In this document: piece after piece, positions 22,817-32,561 of the stretch
Layout of the letters: every line of letters starts with the position of its first letter
How positions within the stretch are numbered: position 1 is the first letter of the stretch
Source: Humitalea sp038249305
GTDB taxonomy: Bacteria; Pseudomonadota; Alphaproteobacteria; Acetobacterales; Acetobacteraceae
Reading direction: 5' to 3'
DNA length: 41,404 bases
Assembly (NCBI GenBank): GCA_038249305.1
Contig: JBBRWI010000005.1
Location: 1-41,404 of the forward strand
Made by a program: the position numbers and the translations under genes
Notes under the pieces: model-generated
Databases searched by the model: none
The model's input: only the letters and a program-made list of their open reading frames with translations
What the model was told of the DNA's origin: nothing

Positions 22817-24421
22817 TTGCGTGACTTCCATGTGCCCGGGCGCAGCCCGGTCTATGCGTCCAACGGCATGGCCGCGACCTCGATGCCGGCGGCGACCCTG
22901 ACCGCGATCGACGTGTTGCGGTCGGGCGGCAATGCGCTCGATGCCGCCATCGCCGCGGCCGCCGTGCTGGCGGTGATCGAACCGCAGAGCACCGGCATCG
23001 GCGGCGACTGCTTCTGCCTCTATGCGCCGCATGGCACCGGCCAGGTGATCGCGGTCAATGGCTCGGGCCGCGCGCCGCGGGGCGCGACGCCCGCGGCATT
23101 GCGCGCGGCGGGGTTGACGCAGATGGAGCCGACGTCGGCCCATTCCGTCACCGTGCCGGGTGCCGTCAGCGCCTGGGCCCTGCTGAACCGCACGCATGGC
23201 CGCAAGGGCCTCGACGAATTGCTGCGCCCGGCGATCCACCATGCCGAGGCCGGGCACCCGGTGCATGACAAGGTGGCCTTGGACTGGGCCAATTCGGCGG
23301 CCAAGCTGGCGAAACACCCCGGTGCTGCGCGCAAATTCCTGATCGACGGCCAGGCCCCGCGGGCCGGGCACCGCTTCGTCCAGGCGCCGCTGGCCAAGAC
23401 GCTGCGCGCGATCGGCAACCAGGGCGCCCGCGCCTTCTACGAGGGCGCGATCGCGGCCGATATGGTGGCAACCCTGCGCGCCGCCGGCGGCCTGCATACG
23501 GAGGAGGATTTCGCCCGCGGCGCCAGCGCCGCCGAATTCGTCACCCCCATCTCGACCCCCTGGCGCGGCATGGAGGTCTTCCAGTGCCCGCCGAACGGCT
23601 CGGGGCTGCTGGTGCTGATGCTGCTCGGCATGCTCGATGGGTTCGAGACGCCGCCGCAGGGCGCGTTTTCGGTGGAACGCCTGCATCGCCATATCGAGGC
23701 CGCGCGCCTGGCCTATCGCGACCGCGACGCCTTCCTCGCCGATCCGGCGCAGGTCGAGGTGCCGGTCGAGCGGCTGACCGCCAAACCCTACCTCGACGCG
23801 CTGCGCGGCCTGATCCGCGACGATGTGGCGATGCGGGACCTGCCGCCCGCCGGCACGGCCGATTGGGAAAGGCACAAGGACACGGTCTACCTCTGCGTCG
23901 TGGACCGCGACGGCAACGCCTGTTCCTTCATCAACTCGCTGTTCGAAGGCTTCGGGTCCGGCATCTTCGCCGAGGAGGCGGGCGTGATGCTGCAGAACCG
24001 CGGCTATGGCTTCCGCATCGAGGACGGCCACCCGAATTGCATCGCCCCCGACAAGCGGCCGATGCACACGATCATCCCCGGCATGGTGATGCAGCATGGC
24101 CGCGCGATCATGCCCTATGGCGTGATGGGCGGGCATTTCCAGCCGATGGGCCAAAGCCTGTTCCTGACCAACCACTTCGAATTCGGGCTCGACATCCAGC
24201 AGGCGATCGACCTGCCGCGGCTGTTCCCCACGGGCGGCAAGGTGCAGGTCGAACGCGGCATCCCGCAGGCGATGATCGACCGGCTGAACCGCCTCGGCCA
24301 CGTCTGCGAACGTGTCGAAAAGCCGCATGGCGGCGGCCAGGCGATCTTCATCGACCACCTGCGCGGCGTGCTGGTGGGCGGCAGCGAGCCGCGCAAGGAC
24401 GGCCTGGCCCTGGGGTATTGA
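22817..24421 (+). CDS. ggt: Gamma-glutamyltransferase family protein, no signal peptide
   Basis: The 534-residue protein starts at TTG 22817 (reading RDFHVPGRSPVYASNGMAAT), with AAGGA about 10 bases upstream; earlier in-frame codons belong to the SDR overlap. The Ntn-hydrolase nucleophile is Thr356 in HKDTVYLCVVDRDGNACSF, where the precursor is cut into two subunits. Other family blocks are EPQSTGIGGDCF, NGSGRAPRGATP, PPNGSGL, NRGYGFRIED, KRPMHTIIPGMV and GVMGGHFQPMG. It has no signal peptide, unlike classical periplasmic Ggt, so it is probably cytoplasmic and may act on gamma-glutamyl compounds in a catabolic route. The next gene, an amidase, follows after 4 bases. Confidence 0.92.
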   Translation: MRDFHVPGRSPVYASNGMAATSMPAATLTAIDVLRSGGNALDAAIAAAAVLAVIEPQSTGIGGDCFCLYAPHGTGQVIAVNGSGRAPRGATPAALRAAGLTQMEPTSAHSVTVPGAVSAWALLNRTHGRKGLDELLRPAIHHAEAGHPVHDKVALDWANSAAKLAKHPGAARKFLIDGQAPRAGHRFVQAPLAKTLRAIGNQGARAFYEGAIAADMVATLRAAGGLHTEEDFARGASAAEFVTPISTPWRGMEVFQCPPNGSGLLVLMLLGMLDGFETPPQGAFSVERLHRHIEAARLAYRDRDAFLADPAQVEVPVERLTAKPYLDALRGLIRDDVAMRDLPPAGTADWERHKDTVYLCVVDRDGNACSFINSLFEGFGSGIFAEEAGVMLQNRGYGFRIEDGHPNCIAPDKRPMHTIIPGMVMQHGRAIMPYGVMGGHFQPMGQSLFLTNHFEFGLDIQQAIDLPRLFPTGGKVQVERGIPQAMIDRLNRLGHVCERVEKPHGGGQAIFIDHLRGVLVGGSEPRKDGLALGY

Positions 24422-24425
24422 GCCG

Positions 24426-25901
24426 ATGACCGAAGCCTGCGACCTGACCGCCCTTTACGCCCGCGCGCTGATCGGCCGCCGCGCGCTGTCGCCGGTCGAA
24501 CTCGTCCAATCCTGCATCGCGCGGATCGAGGCGGTGGACCACGCGGTCAACGCCATCCCTGCCCGCGATTTTGCCCGCGCGCTCGACACCGCCCGCGTCG
24601 CGGAACAGGCGGTGATGGCCGGCGCCGCGCTCGGCCCGCTGCATGGCCTGCCGCTCGGCATCAAGGACCTGGAGGAAACCGAAGGGCTGCGCACCACCTG
24701 GGGCAGCCCGATTTTTGCCGACCACATCCCCACCGCCGATTGCGGCATGGTGGCGCGGCTGAGGGCGGCCGGCGGCATCGTGCTGGGCAAGACCAACGTG
24801 CCGGAATTCGGCGCCGGGGCGAATACCCGCAACACCGTCCATGGCGCGACGGGCAATGCCTTCGACCCGACCAGATCCGCCGCCGGATCGTCCGGCGGAT
24901 CGGCCGTGGCGCTGGCGACCAATATGGTGCCGCTGGCCTCGGGCAGCGATACCGGGGGCTCGCTGCGGAACCCCGCGGCCTTCAACGGGATCGTCGGCTT
25001 CCGGCCCTCACCCGGGCTGGTACCGTCGGAAACCCGCGGTTTCGGCTGGTCCAACCTGCCGGTGCTGGGGCCGATGGCGCGCAACGTGGCGGACCTCGGC
25101 CTGATGCTGTCGGCCATGGCGTCGGATGATGCGCGCGACCCGCTGGCCGGTCCGGTGCCGGGCGGGGCCTTCTCGCCCCCGCCTGCGATCGACCTCGGCC
25201 GCCTGCGCGTCGCCATCACCGAAGATTTCGGTTTCGCGCCCACCGAAAACCTGGTGCGCCGCACGTTTGCCGCGCGGGTCGCGGCCATCGCGCCCTGGTT
25301 CGGCGAGGCACTGCAAACCCATCCCGATTGCCGCGGCACCGATGAAGCCTTCGAGGTGCTGCGCGCCATCGGCATGGTCGCCGCGCACGGCCAGAAGGTG
25401 CGCGAGCAGCCGCAGAACTGCGGCCCCAACATCCGAGACAACGTCGCCGAGGGCCTGCGCTACGGCGTGGAAGACATCACCCGCGCGCTGTCGGAGCAGA
25501 CCCGGATCTACCGCCGCTGGCAGGCGTTCTTCGCCGGGCACGACGTCATCATCTCACCGGCCATCACCATCAGCCCACGCAACTGGCGGGAACTCTTCCC
25601 CAGCCAGATCGACGGCGTGGCGACCCGCACATATTTCCACTGGTTGGCGCTGGCCTATGCCGCGACCCTGGTCGGGCATCCGGCGATCAGCATCCCGCTG
25701 GGGCTGGACGAAGCGGGCATGCCCTTCGGGTTGCAAATCGTGGGGCCGCGCGGCGGCGATGCGCTGGTGCTCGGCGTCGCCGCGGCGATCGAGGCCGCCT
25801 GCGCCGGCGATGCCACTCTGCGCCGGCCGCTGCCGGATGTGGCGGCGCTGCGCCGGGCCGGGCCGATCAGCGCCATGCCGGCGTTCATGACCTTCGACTG
25901 A
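24426..25901 (+). CDS. Amidase signature enzyme
   Basis: The 491-residue hydrolase has the Ser-cisSer-Lys triad of the amidase signature family: Lys80 in LGIKDLEE, cis-Ser155 in AAGSSGGSA and nucleophile Ser179 in GSDTGGSLRNPA. The spacing of 24 residues between the two serines matches characterised members. No signal peptide is present. It hydrolyses a carboxamide to acid and ammonia; specificity cannot be deduced, and this family includes GatA-like and aryl/acyl amidases. The absence of gatC/gatB neighbours and the operon with the SDR and gamma-glutamyltransferase speak for a catabolic role. ATG 24426 lies 4 bases after the upstream stop. Confidence 0.93.
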   Translation: MTEACDLTALYARALIGRRALSPVELVQSCIARIEAVDHAVNAIPARDFARALDTARVAEQAVMAGAALGPLHGLPLGIKDLEETEGLRTTWGSPIFADHIPTADCGMVARLRAAGGIVLGKTNVPEFGAGANTRNTVHGATGNAFDPTRSAAGSSGGSAVALATNMVPLASGSDTGGSLRNPAAFNGIVGFRPSPGLVPSETRGFGWSNLPVLGPMARNVADLGLMLSAMASDDARDPLAGPVPGGAFSPPPAIDLGRLRVAITEDFGFAPTENLVRRTFAARVAAIAPWFGEALQTHPDCRGTDEAFEVLRAIGMVAAHGQKVREQPQNCGPNIRDNVAEGLRYGVEDITRALSEQTRIYRRWQAFFAGHDVIISPAITISPRNWRELFPSQIDGVATRTYFHWLALAYAATLVGHPAISIPLGLDEAGMPFGLQIVGPRGGDALVLGVAAAIEAACAGDATLRRPLPDVAALRRAGPISAMPAFMTFD

Positions 25902-25904
25902 CCA

Positions 25905-26174
25905 TCAATAGCGATACCCATGCCGCCCCCGGCCATGCCCCCAGCCCGGCCCCCAGCTTGGGCGCGGGCCATAGGCATAGGGCTGGCGATAGCCATACGG
26001 CCGGTAGCCCCCGCCGTAATAGGACGGGGGCGCGACATAGACGGGCGGCCGGGTGACATAGACCTGTGGCGCCGCATAGATCGGCCCCCCGGCATAGCCG
26101 CCACCGGCCGGATAGGCGACACAGCCGGCCAGGCCGAGGCCGGCGGCGGCAAGGATCATCCAACGCCGAAGCAT
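25905..26174 (-). CDS. Small Gly/Tyr-rich lipoprotein, copy 1
   Basis: From ATG 26174 the 89-residue product starts MLRRWMILAAAGLGLAGCVA, giving a lipobox LAGC with Cys18. The mature part is low complexity, rich in Gly, Tyr, Pro and Arg (YVAPPSYYGGGYRPYGYRQP), ending GRGRHGYRY. GGGGGA upstream supports the start. No domain is recognised; such tails occur in surface or matrix-associated lipoproteins. A similar gene lies 29 bases upstream on the same strand. Confidence 0.72.
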   Translation of the reverse strand: MLRRWMILAAAGLGLAGCVAYPAGGGYAGGPIYAAPQVYVTRPPVYVAPPSYYGGGYRPYGYRQPYAYGPRPSWGPGWGHGRGRHGYRY

Positions 26175-26203
26175 CACATCCCCCGTTCGCGCGACATCGC
26201 GGA

Positions 26204-26506
26204 TCACCAACGACCGCGACCGCCGCGGTAATCTCCGCGGTTGCCATAGCCATGCCCATAGCCACGCCCATAGCCATTTCCATAGCTGGGGTCGTAGCCA
26301 CCCCGGCGGTAGCGGCCAGTGTCATAATTCTGCGAACGGCCCTGATTGTTGCTCGCCGCGACCACGAGGCCGGTCGCCAGCACGGCGCCGAGGCCGAGCG
26401 CGAGCGTCCCGCCAACATTGGGCGATCCGTCAGGGTTCTGGCAGCCACCGAGCACCAGGGTGGCACCGAGCAAAAGAGCGAAGGCGGGACGACGAAGGAT
26501 ACGCAT
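26204..26506 (-). CDS. Small Gly/Tyr-rich lipoprotein, copy 2
   Basis: From ATG 26506, preceded by a strong AGGAGG site 8 bases upstream, the 100-residue product starts MRILRRPAFALLLGATLVLG followed by GCQNPDGSPN, a lipobox LGGC. A glycine-rich hydrophobic segment (GGTLALGLGAVLATGLVVAA) follows, then a repetitive tail of Gly-Tyr-Gly-His/Arg units (NGYGRGYGHGYGNRG) ending GGRGRW. The tail is encoded by short near-repeats of CATAGCC on the plus strand. It is cotranscribed with the shorter Gly/Tyr-rich lipoprotein. Function unknown. Confidence 0.72.
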   Translation of the reverse strand: MRILRRPAFALLLGATLVLGGCQNPDGSPNVGGTLALGLGAVLATGLVVAASNNQGRSQNYDTGRYRRGGYDPSYGNGYGRGYGHGYGNRGDYRGGRGRW

Positions 26507-26658
26507 CGGGCAGGCCTCCTTGGGCCCGGATGCAACATGGGCCGCGATCATGTCGGCGTGCGGCGGGATGATGACCGCGCTGTGGCAGCCGCTCACATTA
26601 TCGAGAGGTCCTGGCTCTGGCGGCCAAAGCGGCCAGCCGGCAACGCCGGCCCAGTCGC

Positions 26659-27045
26659 TGCCTGATCTGGGAGGCAGCCGACCCCGACCTCTGTATCCGC
26701 ACGACGCGCGACGGGCGGGTCGTGGCCGGCGGCGAGGATGCGGATTTCGCCGACCCGGCGCGGCGCGACCGGCTGCTGCCGGCCAAGATCGCGCGCATCG
26801 CCAAGAAACTCGGCGTGCTGATGCCGGGCATCGACCCGACGCCCGAGATGTCCTGGACAGCGTCCTTCGGCGACAGCGCGACCAGCCTGCCGGCGATCGG
26901 GCCGGTGCCGGGGGCGGAGCGGTGTTTCGCCGTGCTCGGTTTTGGCGGCAATGGCATCACCTTCAGCGCGATCGCGGCGCAGGTGATCCAGCGCGCGGTC
27001 CTCGGCCTGCCGGACCCGGATGCCGAGCTTTCTGCCCTGGCGTAG
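26659..27045 (+). pseudogene. 3' remnant of a FAD-dependent amino-acid oxidoreductase gene (DAO family)
   Basis: The frame from about 26659 gives CLIWEAADPDLCIRTTRDGR, VVAGGEDADFADPARRDRLL, then PAKIARIAKKLGVLMPG, SWTASFGDSATSLPAIGPVP and CFAVLGFGGNGITFSAIAAQ. This is the C-terminal quarter of a DAO-type FAD oxidoreductase, whose full members have about 370-430 residues. The Rossmann N-terminus (GxGxxG) is absent, and sequence before 26659 does not match. A GTG at 26722 could in principle start a 107-residue fragment, but without the FAD domain it would not be an enzyme. The remnant ends 9 bases before the convergent Lrp-domain gene. Confidence 0.75.
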
Positions 27046-27054
27046 GGTGCAGCC

Positions 27055-27315
27055 TCAGGCCGAGGTCGCGCCACCCAGGAACGCATTGAACGTCTGGATG
27101 GTGTAGGTGTCCTTCACCCCGGCGACGCTCTGTAGCTTATCCACCACGAAGAGGCCGATGTCGGCCTCGGGGTCCAGGTAGAACTTGCCCATCAGGTCGT
27201 ATTGGCCGGAGGTGGAATGCATCTCCGACAATTCAGCGACGTGGTCGGCCATGTCGCGGGCGACGCGGTAGGCCTGGCCCATTTCGCACTTGATCATCAC
27301 GAAAATCGCACGCAT
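27055..27315 (-). CDS. Stand-alone Lrp/AsnC effector-binding (RAM) domain protein
   Basis: The 86-residue protein reads MRAIFVMIKCEMGQAYRVAR, then MHSTSGQYDLMGKFYLDPEA and KDTYTIQTFNAFLG, the alpha-beta ligand-binding domain of Lrp/AsnC regulators without the DNA-binding helix-turn-helix. AGGAGG lies 7 bases before ATG 27315, and the frame upstream lacks an HTH, so the short form is real rather than truncated. Such proteins form oligomers that bind amino acids and may modulate full-length Lrp proteins. It lies beside an amino-acid oxidoreductase remnant and upstream, on the same strand, of nothing else. Confidence 0.9.
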   Translation of the reverse strand: MRAIFVMIKCEMGQAYRVARDMADHVAELSEMHSTSGQYDLMGKFYLDPEADIGLFVVDKLQSVAGVKDTYTIQTFNAFLGGATSA

Positions 27316-27380
27316 CGCGGGGCCTCCTGCTATTCGGCTGCAGCATGCCGGGTGCGGGCGGGTGGTGGAAGGGTGCGGCG

Positions 27381-27405
27381 CCGTGGAGAGGGCGTTGCCC
27401 CCTCC
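27381..27405. repeat. GC-rich hairpin repeat, copy 2
   Basis: This segment matches 4301-4325 at 22 of 25 bases. Here GGAGAGGGC and GCCCCCTCC form a nine-pair stem with one mismatch around a GTT loop. It begins 13 bases downstream of the M20 hydrolase stop (27418) on the minus strand, a position suited to a terminator, though no T-run follows. Confidence 0.5.
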
Positions 27406-27417
27406 GTCATCAGCCCC

Positions 27418-28662
27418 CTATAGCGCCCGGTTAGCGCGTGCCACCACCGCCTCGAACAGCACCTGGCAGCCGGCGGCGGCTTCGTGCGGTTCGATGCTTT
27501 CCGCTTCATTGTGCGACAGCCCGTCCTTGCAGGGGCAGAAGATCATGGCGGTCGGGACGTGGCGGGCGACATAGACCGCGTCGTGCCCCGCGCCGCTGAC
27601 GATTTCCCGCGCCGGCAGGCCCAGCCGCGCCGCCGCCTGGCGCACCAGGGCGACGCAGCCCGGATCGAACGGCTGGGCCTGGATGCGGAACAGCTCGGTC
27701 AGCCGCAGCCCCAGGCGCAACGCGTCGGCGATGTGTTGCGCAAGCTGCGGGAACTCGGCCGCGAGGCGCAGGATTTCCTCGGTGTCGGGGTGACGGAACT
27801 CGACCGAGAACCGCACTTCGCCCGGGATCACGTTGCGGCTGTTGGGTGCGACCGACAGGTAGCCCACGGTGCCGCGGCCGTCCTGGCCGCGGGCGCGCAT
27901 CAGCCGGTCCACCAGTTCGATGATGCGCGCGGCGCCCAGCAGCGCGTCGCGGCGGGCGGCGGGCGGGGTGGTGCCGGCGTGGCTGTCCTGGCCTTCCAGC
28001 ACGGCATCCCACCAGATCATTGCCTGGGCGCCGGTGACGATGCCGATGGCCTGGCCCTCGGCTTCCAGGATCGGGCCCTGTTCGATGTGCAGCTCGAAAT
28101 AGGCGTCGGCGGCGAAGGGTTCGGCCGGATGCGGGCCGCGATAGCCGATGGCCGCCAAGGCGGCCTCGACGGTCACGCCCTCGGTGTCGCGCAGGCCATA
28201 GGCATAGGCTTCGGCGAAGACGCCGGCCCAGACGCCGCTGCCCATCAGCGAATGGCCGAAACGGCTGCCTTCCTCGTCGGTCCAGTTGATCAGTTCGATC
28301 GGCGCCTCGGTCTCGATGTTCAGGTCATTGAGGCTGCGGATCACCTCCAGCCCCGCCATGACACCCAGCGCGCCGTCGAATTTGCCGCCCGAGGGCTGGC
28401 TGTCCAGATGGCTGCCGAACAGCACCGGCAGGCGTTTGGGGTCGCGGCCCGGGCGGCGGGCGAACATGTTGCCGATCGCGTCCACGCGCAGGGTCAGCCC
28501 GGCCTCGGCGCACCAGCCGGCGAAACGGTCGCGGCCCTGGCGGTCCACCTCGGTCAGGGTCAGGCGCTTGACGCCGCCCTTTGGGGTCGCGCCGATGCTG
28601 GCCATGGCCATCAGGCTGTCCCAGAGCCGGGCCGCGTCGATTTTCTGGTTGGTGCCGCTCAT
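27418..28662 (-). CDS. M20-family Zn amidohydrolase (N-carbamoyl-L-amino-acid hydrolase/allantoate amidohydrolase-like)
   Basis: The 414-residue enzyme has the di-metal ligands of this family: His85 in GSHLDSQPSGGKFDG, Asp96 in the same block, Glu130/Glu131 in WTDEEGSRF, His192 in ELHIEQGP, and a late His in LSHNEAES. The lid-domain block GQDSHAGTTPP is also typical. Known members hydrolyse N-carbamoyl amino acids, allantoate, ureidoglycine or beta-ureidopropionate; the exact substrate is not resolved. No signal peptide is present. Its ATG overlaps the stop of the upstream ThDP enzyme (ATGA at 28659-28662), so it is translationally coupled and the last gene of a four-gene run. Confidence 0.92.
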   Translation of the reverse strand: MSGTNQKIDAARLWDSLMAMASIGATPKGGVKRLTLTEVDRQGRDRFAGWCAEAGLTLRVDAIGNMFARRPGRDPKRLPVLFGSHLDSQPSGGKFDGALGVMAGLEVIRSLNDLNIETEAPIELINWTDEEGSRFGHSLMGSGVWAGVFAEAYAYGLRDTEGVTVEAALAAIGYRGPHPAEPFAADAYFELHIEQGPILEAEGQAIGIVTGAQAMIWWDAVLEGQDSHAGTTPPAARRDALLGAARIIELVDRLMRARGQDGRGTVGYLSVAPNSRNVIPGEVRFSVEFRHPDTEEILRLAAEFPQLAQHIADALRLGLRLTELFRIQAQPFDPGCVALVRQAAARLGLPAREIVSGAGHDAVYVARHVPTAMIFCPCKDGLSHNEAESIEPHEAAAGCQVLFEAVVARANRAL

Positions 28663-30335
28663 GCCGGCGTTTTTGCCGCTTGCGCCCGCAACTGGGTGAT
28701 GGTCGCGCGATGCGTCACCTGTTCGGGGTCCATCCGCACCTCGACGAGCGCGGGCTTGCGGCTGGCCAGCGCGCGCAGCACGGCGGGGGCGAAATCGGCC
28801 GTGGCCTCGACGACTTCGCCGTGCCCACCAAAGGCTTCGATGAACTTGGCAAAATCCGGATTGGTCAGCGGAGTAGCCGAGACCCGTTCGGGATAGGCGC
28901 GTTCCTGGTACATGCGTATGGTGCCGTACATGCGGTTGTTGAACACGATAACCACGATCGGCGCGTCGTGGTGGAAGGCGGTCGCGATCTCCTGCCCCGT
29001 CATCAGGAAGCCGCCGTCGCCGACGAAGCAGATCACCGGGCGCGCCGGATGGGTGATCTTGGCGCCGATCGCCGCGGGCACGCCGTAGCCCATTGCGCCA
29101 TTGGTCGGCCCGAGGAAATCCTGGCCCTCCGTGACATGGGTGAAGCGGGTCGGCCAGGTGGCGAAGTTGCCGGCATCCGAAGTGAAGATGGTGTCGGCCG
29201 GCAGCGCCGCTGCCAACTGCTGCAAGGCGATGGCGAGGTTGAGCGGCCCGGCATAATCGGGGGGGGCGAGAGAGGCCATGCGCGCCGCCCTCACCTGCGC
29301 CGTCCAGCCGGCCCAGGCGGGGTTTTGGGCGGGCAGCGTGGCGGCGGCGACCTGGGCAAAGGCGTTGAGGTCGCTGACGATGCCGAGTGCGGGGCGGAAC
29401 ACCCGGCCGATTTCGGCGGCATCCGGAAACACCTGCACGATCGGCGTCGCGCCGGCCAGGTCGAACAGGGTGTAGCCCTGGCTCACCGCCTCACCCAGGC
29501 GCGTGCCGATGGCGATGATCAGGTCGGATGCCTTGGCGAAGCCGACCAGCGCCGGGTCGGCGCCGACACCAAGGTCGCCTGCGTATTGCGCCAGATTGCC
29601 GTCGAACAGCCCCTGGCGGCGGAAGCCGACCGCGACGGGCAGGTTCTGGGCCACCAGGAAGTCGCGTATGTCGGATTTGCCCTGCACGGTCCAGCAGGAC
29701 CCGCCGAGGATCACGAGCGGGCGCTGTGCGGCGGCCAGCATCGCCATCAGCCGCGGCATCGCCGTGGGGGCCGGGTGCGGGGCCAGCACCGGCGCGGGGC
29801 CGCAGTCGCGGACCAGCGCGATTTCCTTCTGCATATCCTCGGAAATCGCGATCACCACCGGCCCCGGCCGGCCGCTGACGGCGACATCGAAGGCATGGGC
29901 GATCTGTTCGGGGATGCGCGCCGCATCGTCGATCTGCGTCACCCATTTGGCGAGCGGGGCGAACATCCGGCGGTAATCGACTTCCTGGAAGGAATCGCGG
30001 TCGGTTTCATCTGATGGGATCTGGCCGATCAGCAGCACCAGCGGCGTGCTGTCCTGCATCGCCACATGCACGCCGATCGCGGCATGGCAGGCGCCGGGGC
30101 CGCGCGTCACGGCGCAGACGCCGGGGCGGCCGGTCAGCTTGCCATAGGCCTCGGCCATATGGACCGCCCCGGCCTCGAACCGGCAGGTGATGGTCGCGAT
30201 GCGGTTGCGCTGGTTGTACAGCCCGTCGAGAAAGTCGAGGTAGGATTCACCCGGCACGCAGAACAGGTGTTCGACGCCCTGCGCGACCAGGGCATCGGCC
30301 AGAAGCTGGCCGCCGGTGCGGGCTGTGGTGGTCAT
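28659..30335 (-). CDS. Thiamine-diphosphate-dependent enzyme (acetolactate synthase-like)
   Basis: The 558-residue protein has all three domains of the pyruvate-oxidase/AHAS-like family. The catalytic glutamate is Glu30 in FCVPGESYLDFLDGL. The middle domain includes RPLVILGGSCW. The ThDP-binding motif runs from GDGGFLMTGQE to FNNRMYGT. No regulatory subunit (IlvN) is nearby, and the sequence lacks recognisable ilvB-operon context, so a decarboxylase or lyase in a catabolic pathway is as likely as acetolactate synthesis. It is coupled to the amidohydrolase gene by ATGA and lies 51 bases downstream of the ABC ATPase pair, which suggests one unit for uptake and breakdown of a nitrogenous solute. 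The substrate is unknown. Confidence 0.9.
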   Translation of the reverse strand: MTTTARTGGQLLADALVAQGVEHLFCVPGESYLDFLDGLYNQRNRIATITCRFEAGAVHMAEAYGKLTGRPGVCAVTRGPGACHAAIGVHVAMQDSTPLVLLIGQIPSDETDRDSFQEVDYRRMFAPLAKWVTQIDDAARIPEQIAHAFDVAVSGRPGPVVIAISEDMQKEIALVRDCGPAPVLAPHPAPTAMPRLMAMLAAAQRPLVILGGSCWTVQGKSDIRDFLVAQNLPVAVGFRRQGLFDGNLAQYAGDLGVGADPALVGFAKASDLIIAIGTRLGEAVSQGYTLFDLAGATPIVQVFPDAAEIGRVFRPALGIVSDLNAFAQVAAATLPAQNPAWAGWTAQVRAARMASLAPPDYAGPLNLAIALQQLAAALPADTIFTSDAGNFATWPTRFTHVTEGQDFLGPTNGAMGYGVPAAIGAKITHPARPVICFVGDGGFLMTGQEIATAFHHDAPIVVIVFNNRMYGTIRMYQERAYPERVSATPLTNPDFAKFIEAFGGHGEVVEATADFAPAVLRALASRKPALVEVRMDPEQVTHRATITQLRAQAAKTPA

Positions 30336-30386
30336 GGTGTGTCCCCGGGTTTGTTCGGCGCAGGCTAGACCCGGGGCGCGGGGGCG

Positions 30387-31363
30387 TCACCCATGCTTCC
30401 AGCAGCGCACCATCCGCTCCCCCGGCATCGCCGTCGGCCGCGGCATTTCGACCACGCAGCCCGACATCACCTCCGCGCAGCGGGGCGCGAAGGCACAGCC
30501 CGGGGGCAGGGCCTCCAGGCTCGGCGGCGCGCCGGGGATGGTGGTCAGCCGCTTGCCGCGCATCCCGGCATGCACGGTCGCCCCCAGCAGCCCATTGGCA
30601 TAGGGGTGCAAGGGCCCCGCCATCAGCGCGCCAACCGGCCCCTGTTCGACCACGCGCCCGGCATACATCACCGCCACCCGGTCGGCGATCTCGCCCGCCA
30701 CGCCGAGGTCATGCGTGACGAAAACCACCCCCATGCGCAGCCGTTCCTGCAATTCGCGCAGCAGCAGCAGCACCTGGATCTGCACCGTGGCGTCGAGCGC
30801 CGTCGTCGGCTCATCCGCCAGCAGCAGTTTCGGGCGACACGCCAGGGCGACGGCGATCATCGCGCGCTGTCGCAGGCCGCCCGAGAGTTCGTGCGGATAG
30901 GCCTCCAGCCGGCGCTTCGCGGATGGGATCTGCACCAGTTCCAGCAGTTCCAGCGCGCGGGCATTGGCGGCGCTGCGGGAGGCCCCTTCGTGGCGCTGCA
31001 CCGTCTCGGCGATCTGCCGCCCGATGGTGAAGACCGGGTCCAGCGCGGTCATCGGTTCCTGGAAGATCATCGCGACCTCGCCGCCGCGAAAATCCGACAG
31101 CGCGCTCTCGCTCATCGTCGCGACATTATGGCCGGCGACCAGGATCTCGCCGCCGACCCGCGTGCGCTTGGGCAGCAGCCCCATCAGCGCCCGCAGGGTC
31201 ACCGACTTGCCCGATCCGCTTTCCCCCAGGATGCACAGGGTTTCGCCCTGCATCAGGTCCAGGTCCACGCCATTCACCGCCGAAACGGTGGCATCGCGGG
31301 AGACGAACTGCACCGTCAGGTTGCGCGCCCGGATCAGCACCCTGTCGGTCTGCACCGCCGCAC

Positions 31364-31367
<4 letters not shown>
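30387..31367 (-). CDS. Dpp/Opp-type ABC transporter ATP-binding protein (D subunit-like), orphan
   Basis: The 326-residue ATPase has Walker A GESGSGKSVT (about residues 50-59), the signature LSGGLRQRAMIAVALA (about 164-179), Walker B LLLADEPTTALD and the switch His in VTHDLGVAG. The C-terminal oligopeptide-transporter extension carries PGCAFAPRCAEVMSGC, the Cys-rich tail of D subunits. It energises import of peptides or similar solutes with an F partner. Its ATG overlaps the stop of the F-like gene (31364-31367). No permease or binding protein belongs to this run, unlike the complete set at the right end of the window. Confidence 0.93.
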
Positions 31368-32410
<1,043 letters not shown>

Positions 32411-32561
32411 GGCGGGGTCGGGGTCTCCAATTGCGTTGCAGTGGAGCAAGCGCCATGCCGCGCGCCAATAGCCAACCGTGCCGGCCCTGCGTCACCCGAC
32501 CGTCATCCCTTTGTCACGATCCCTGATCTAGGGTCCGCCCGCTCAGGCAGGAGGCACAGGC

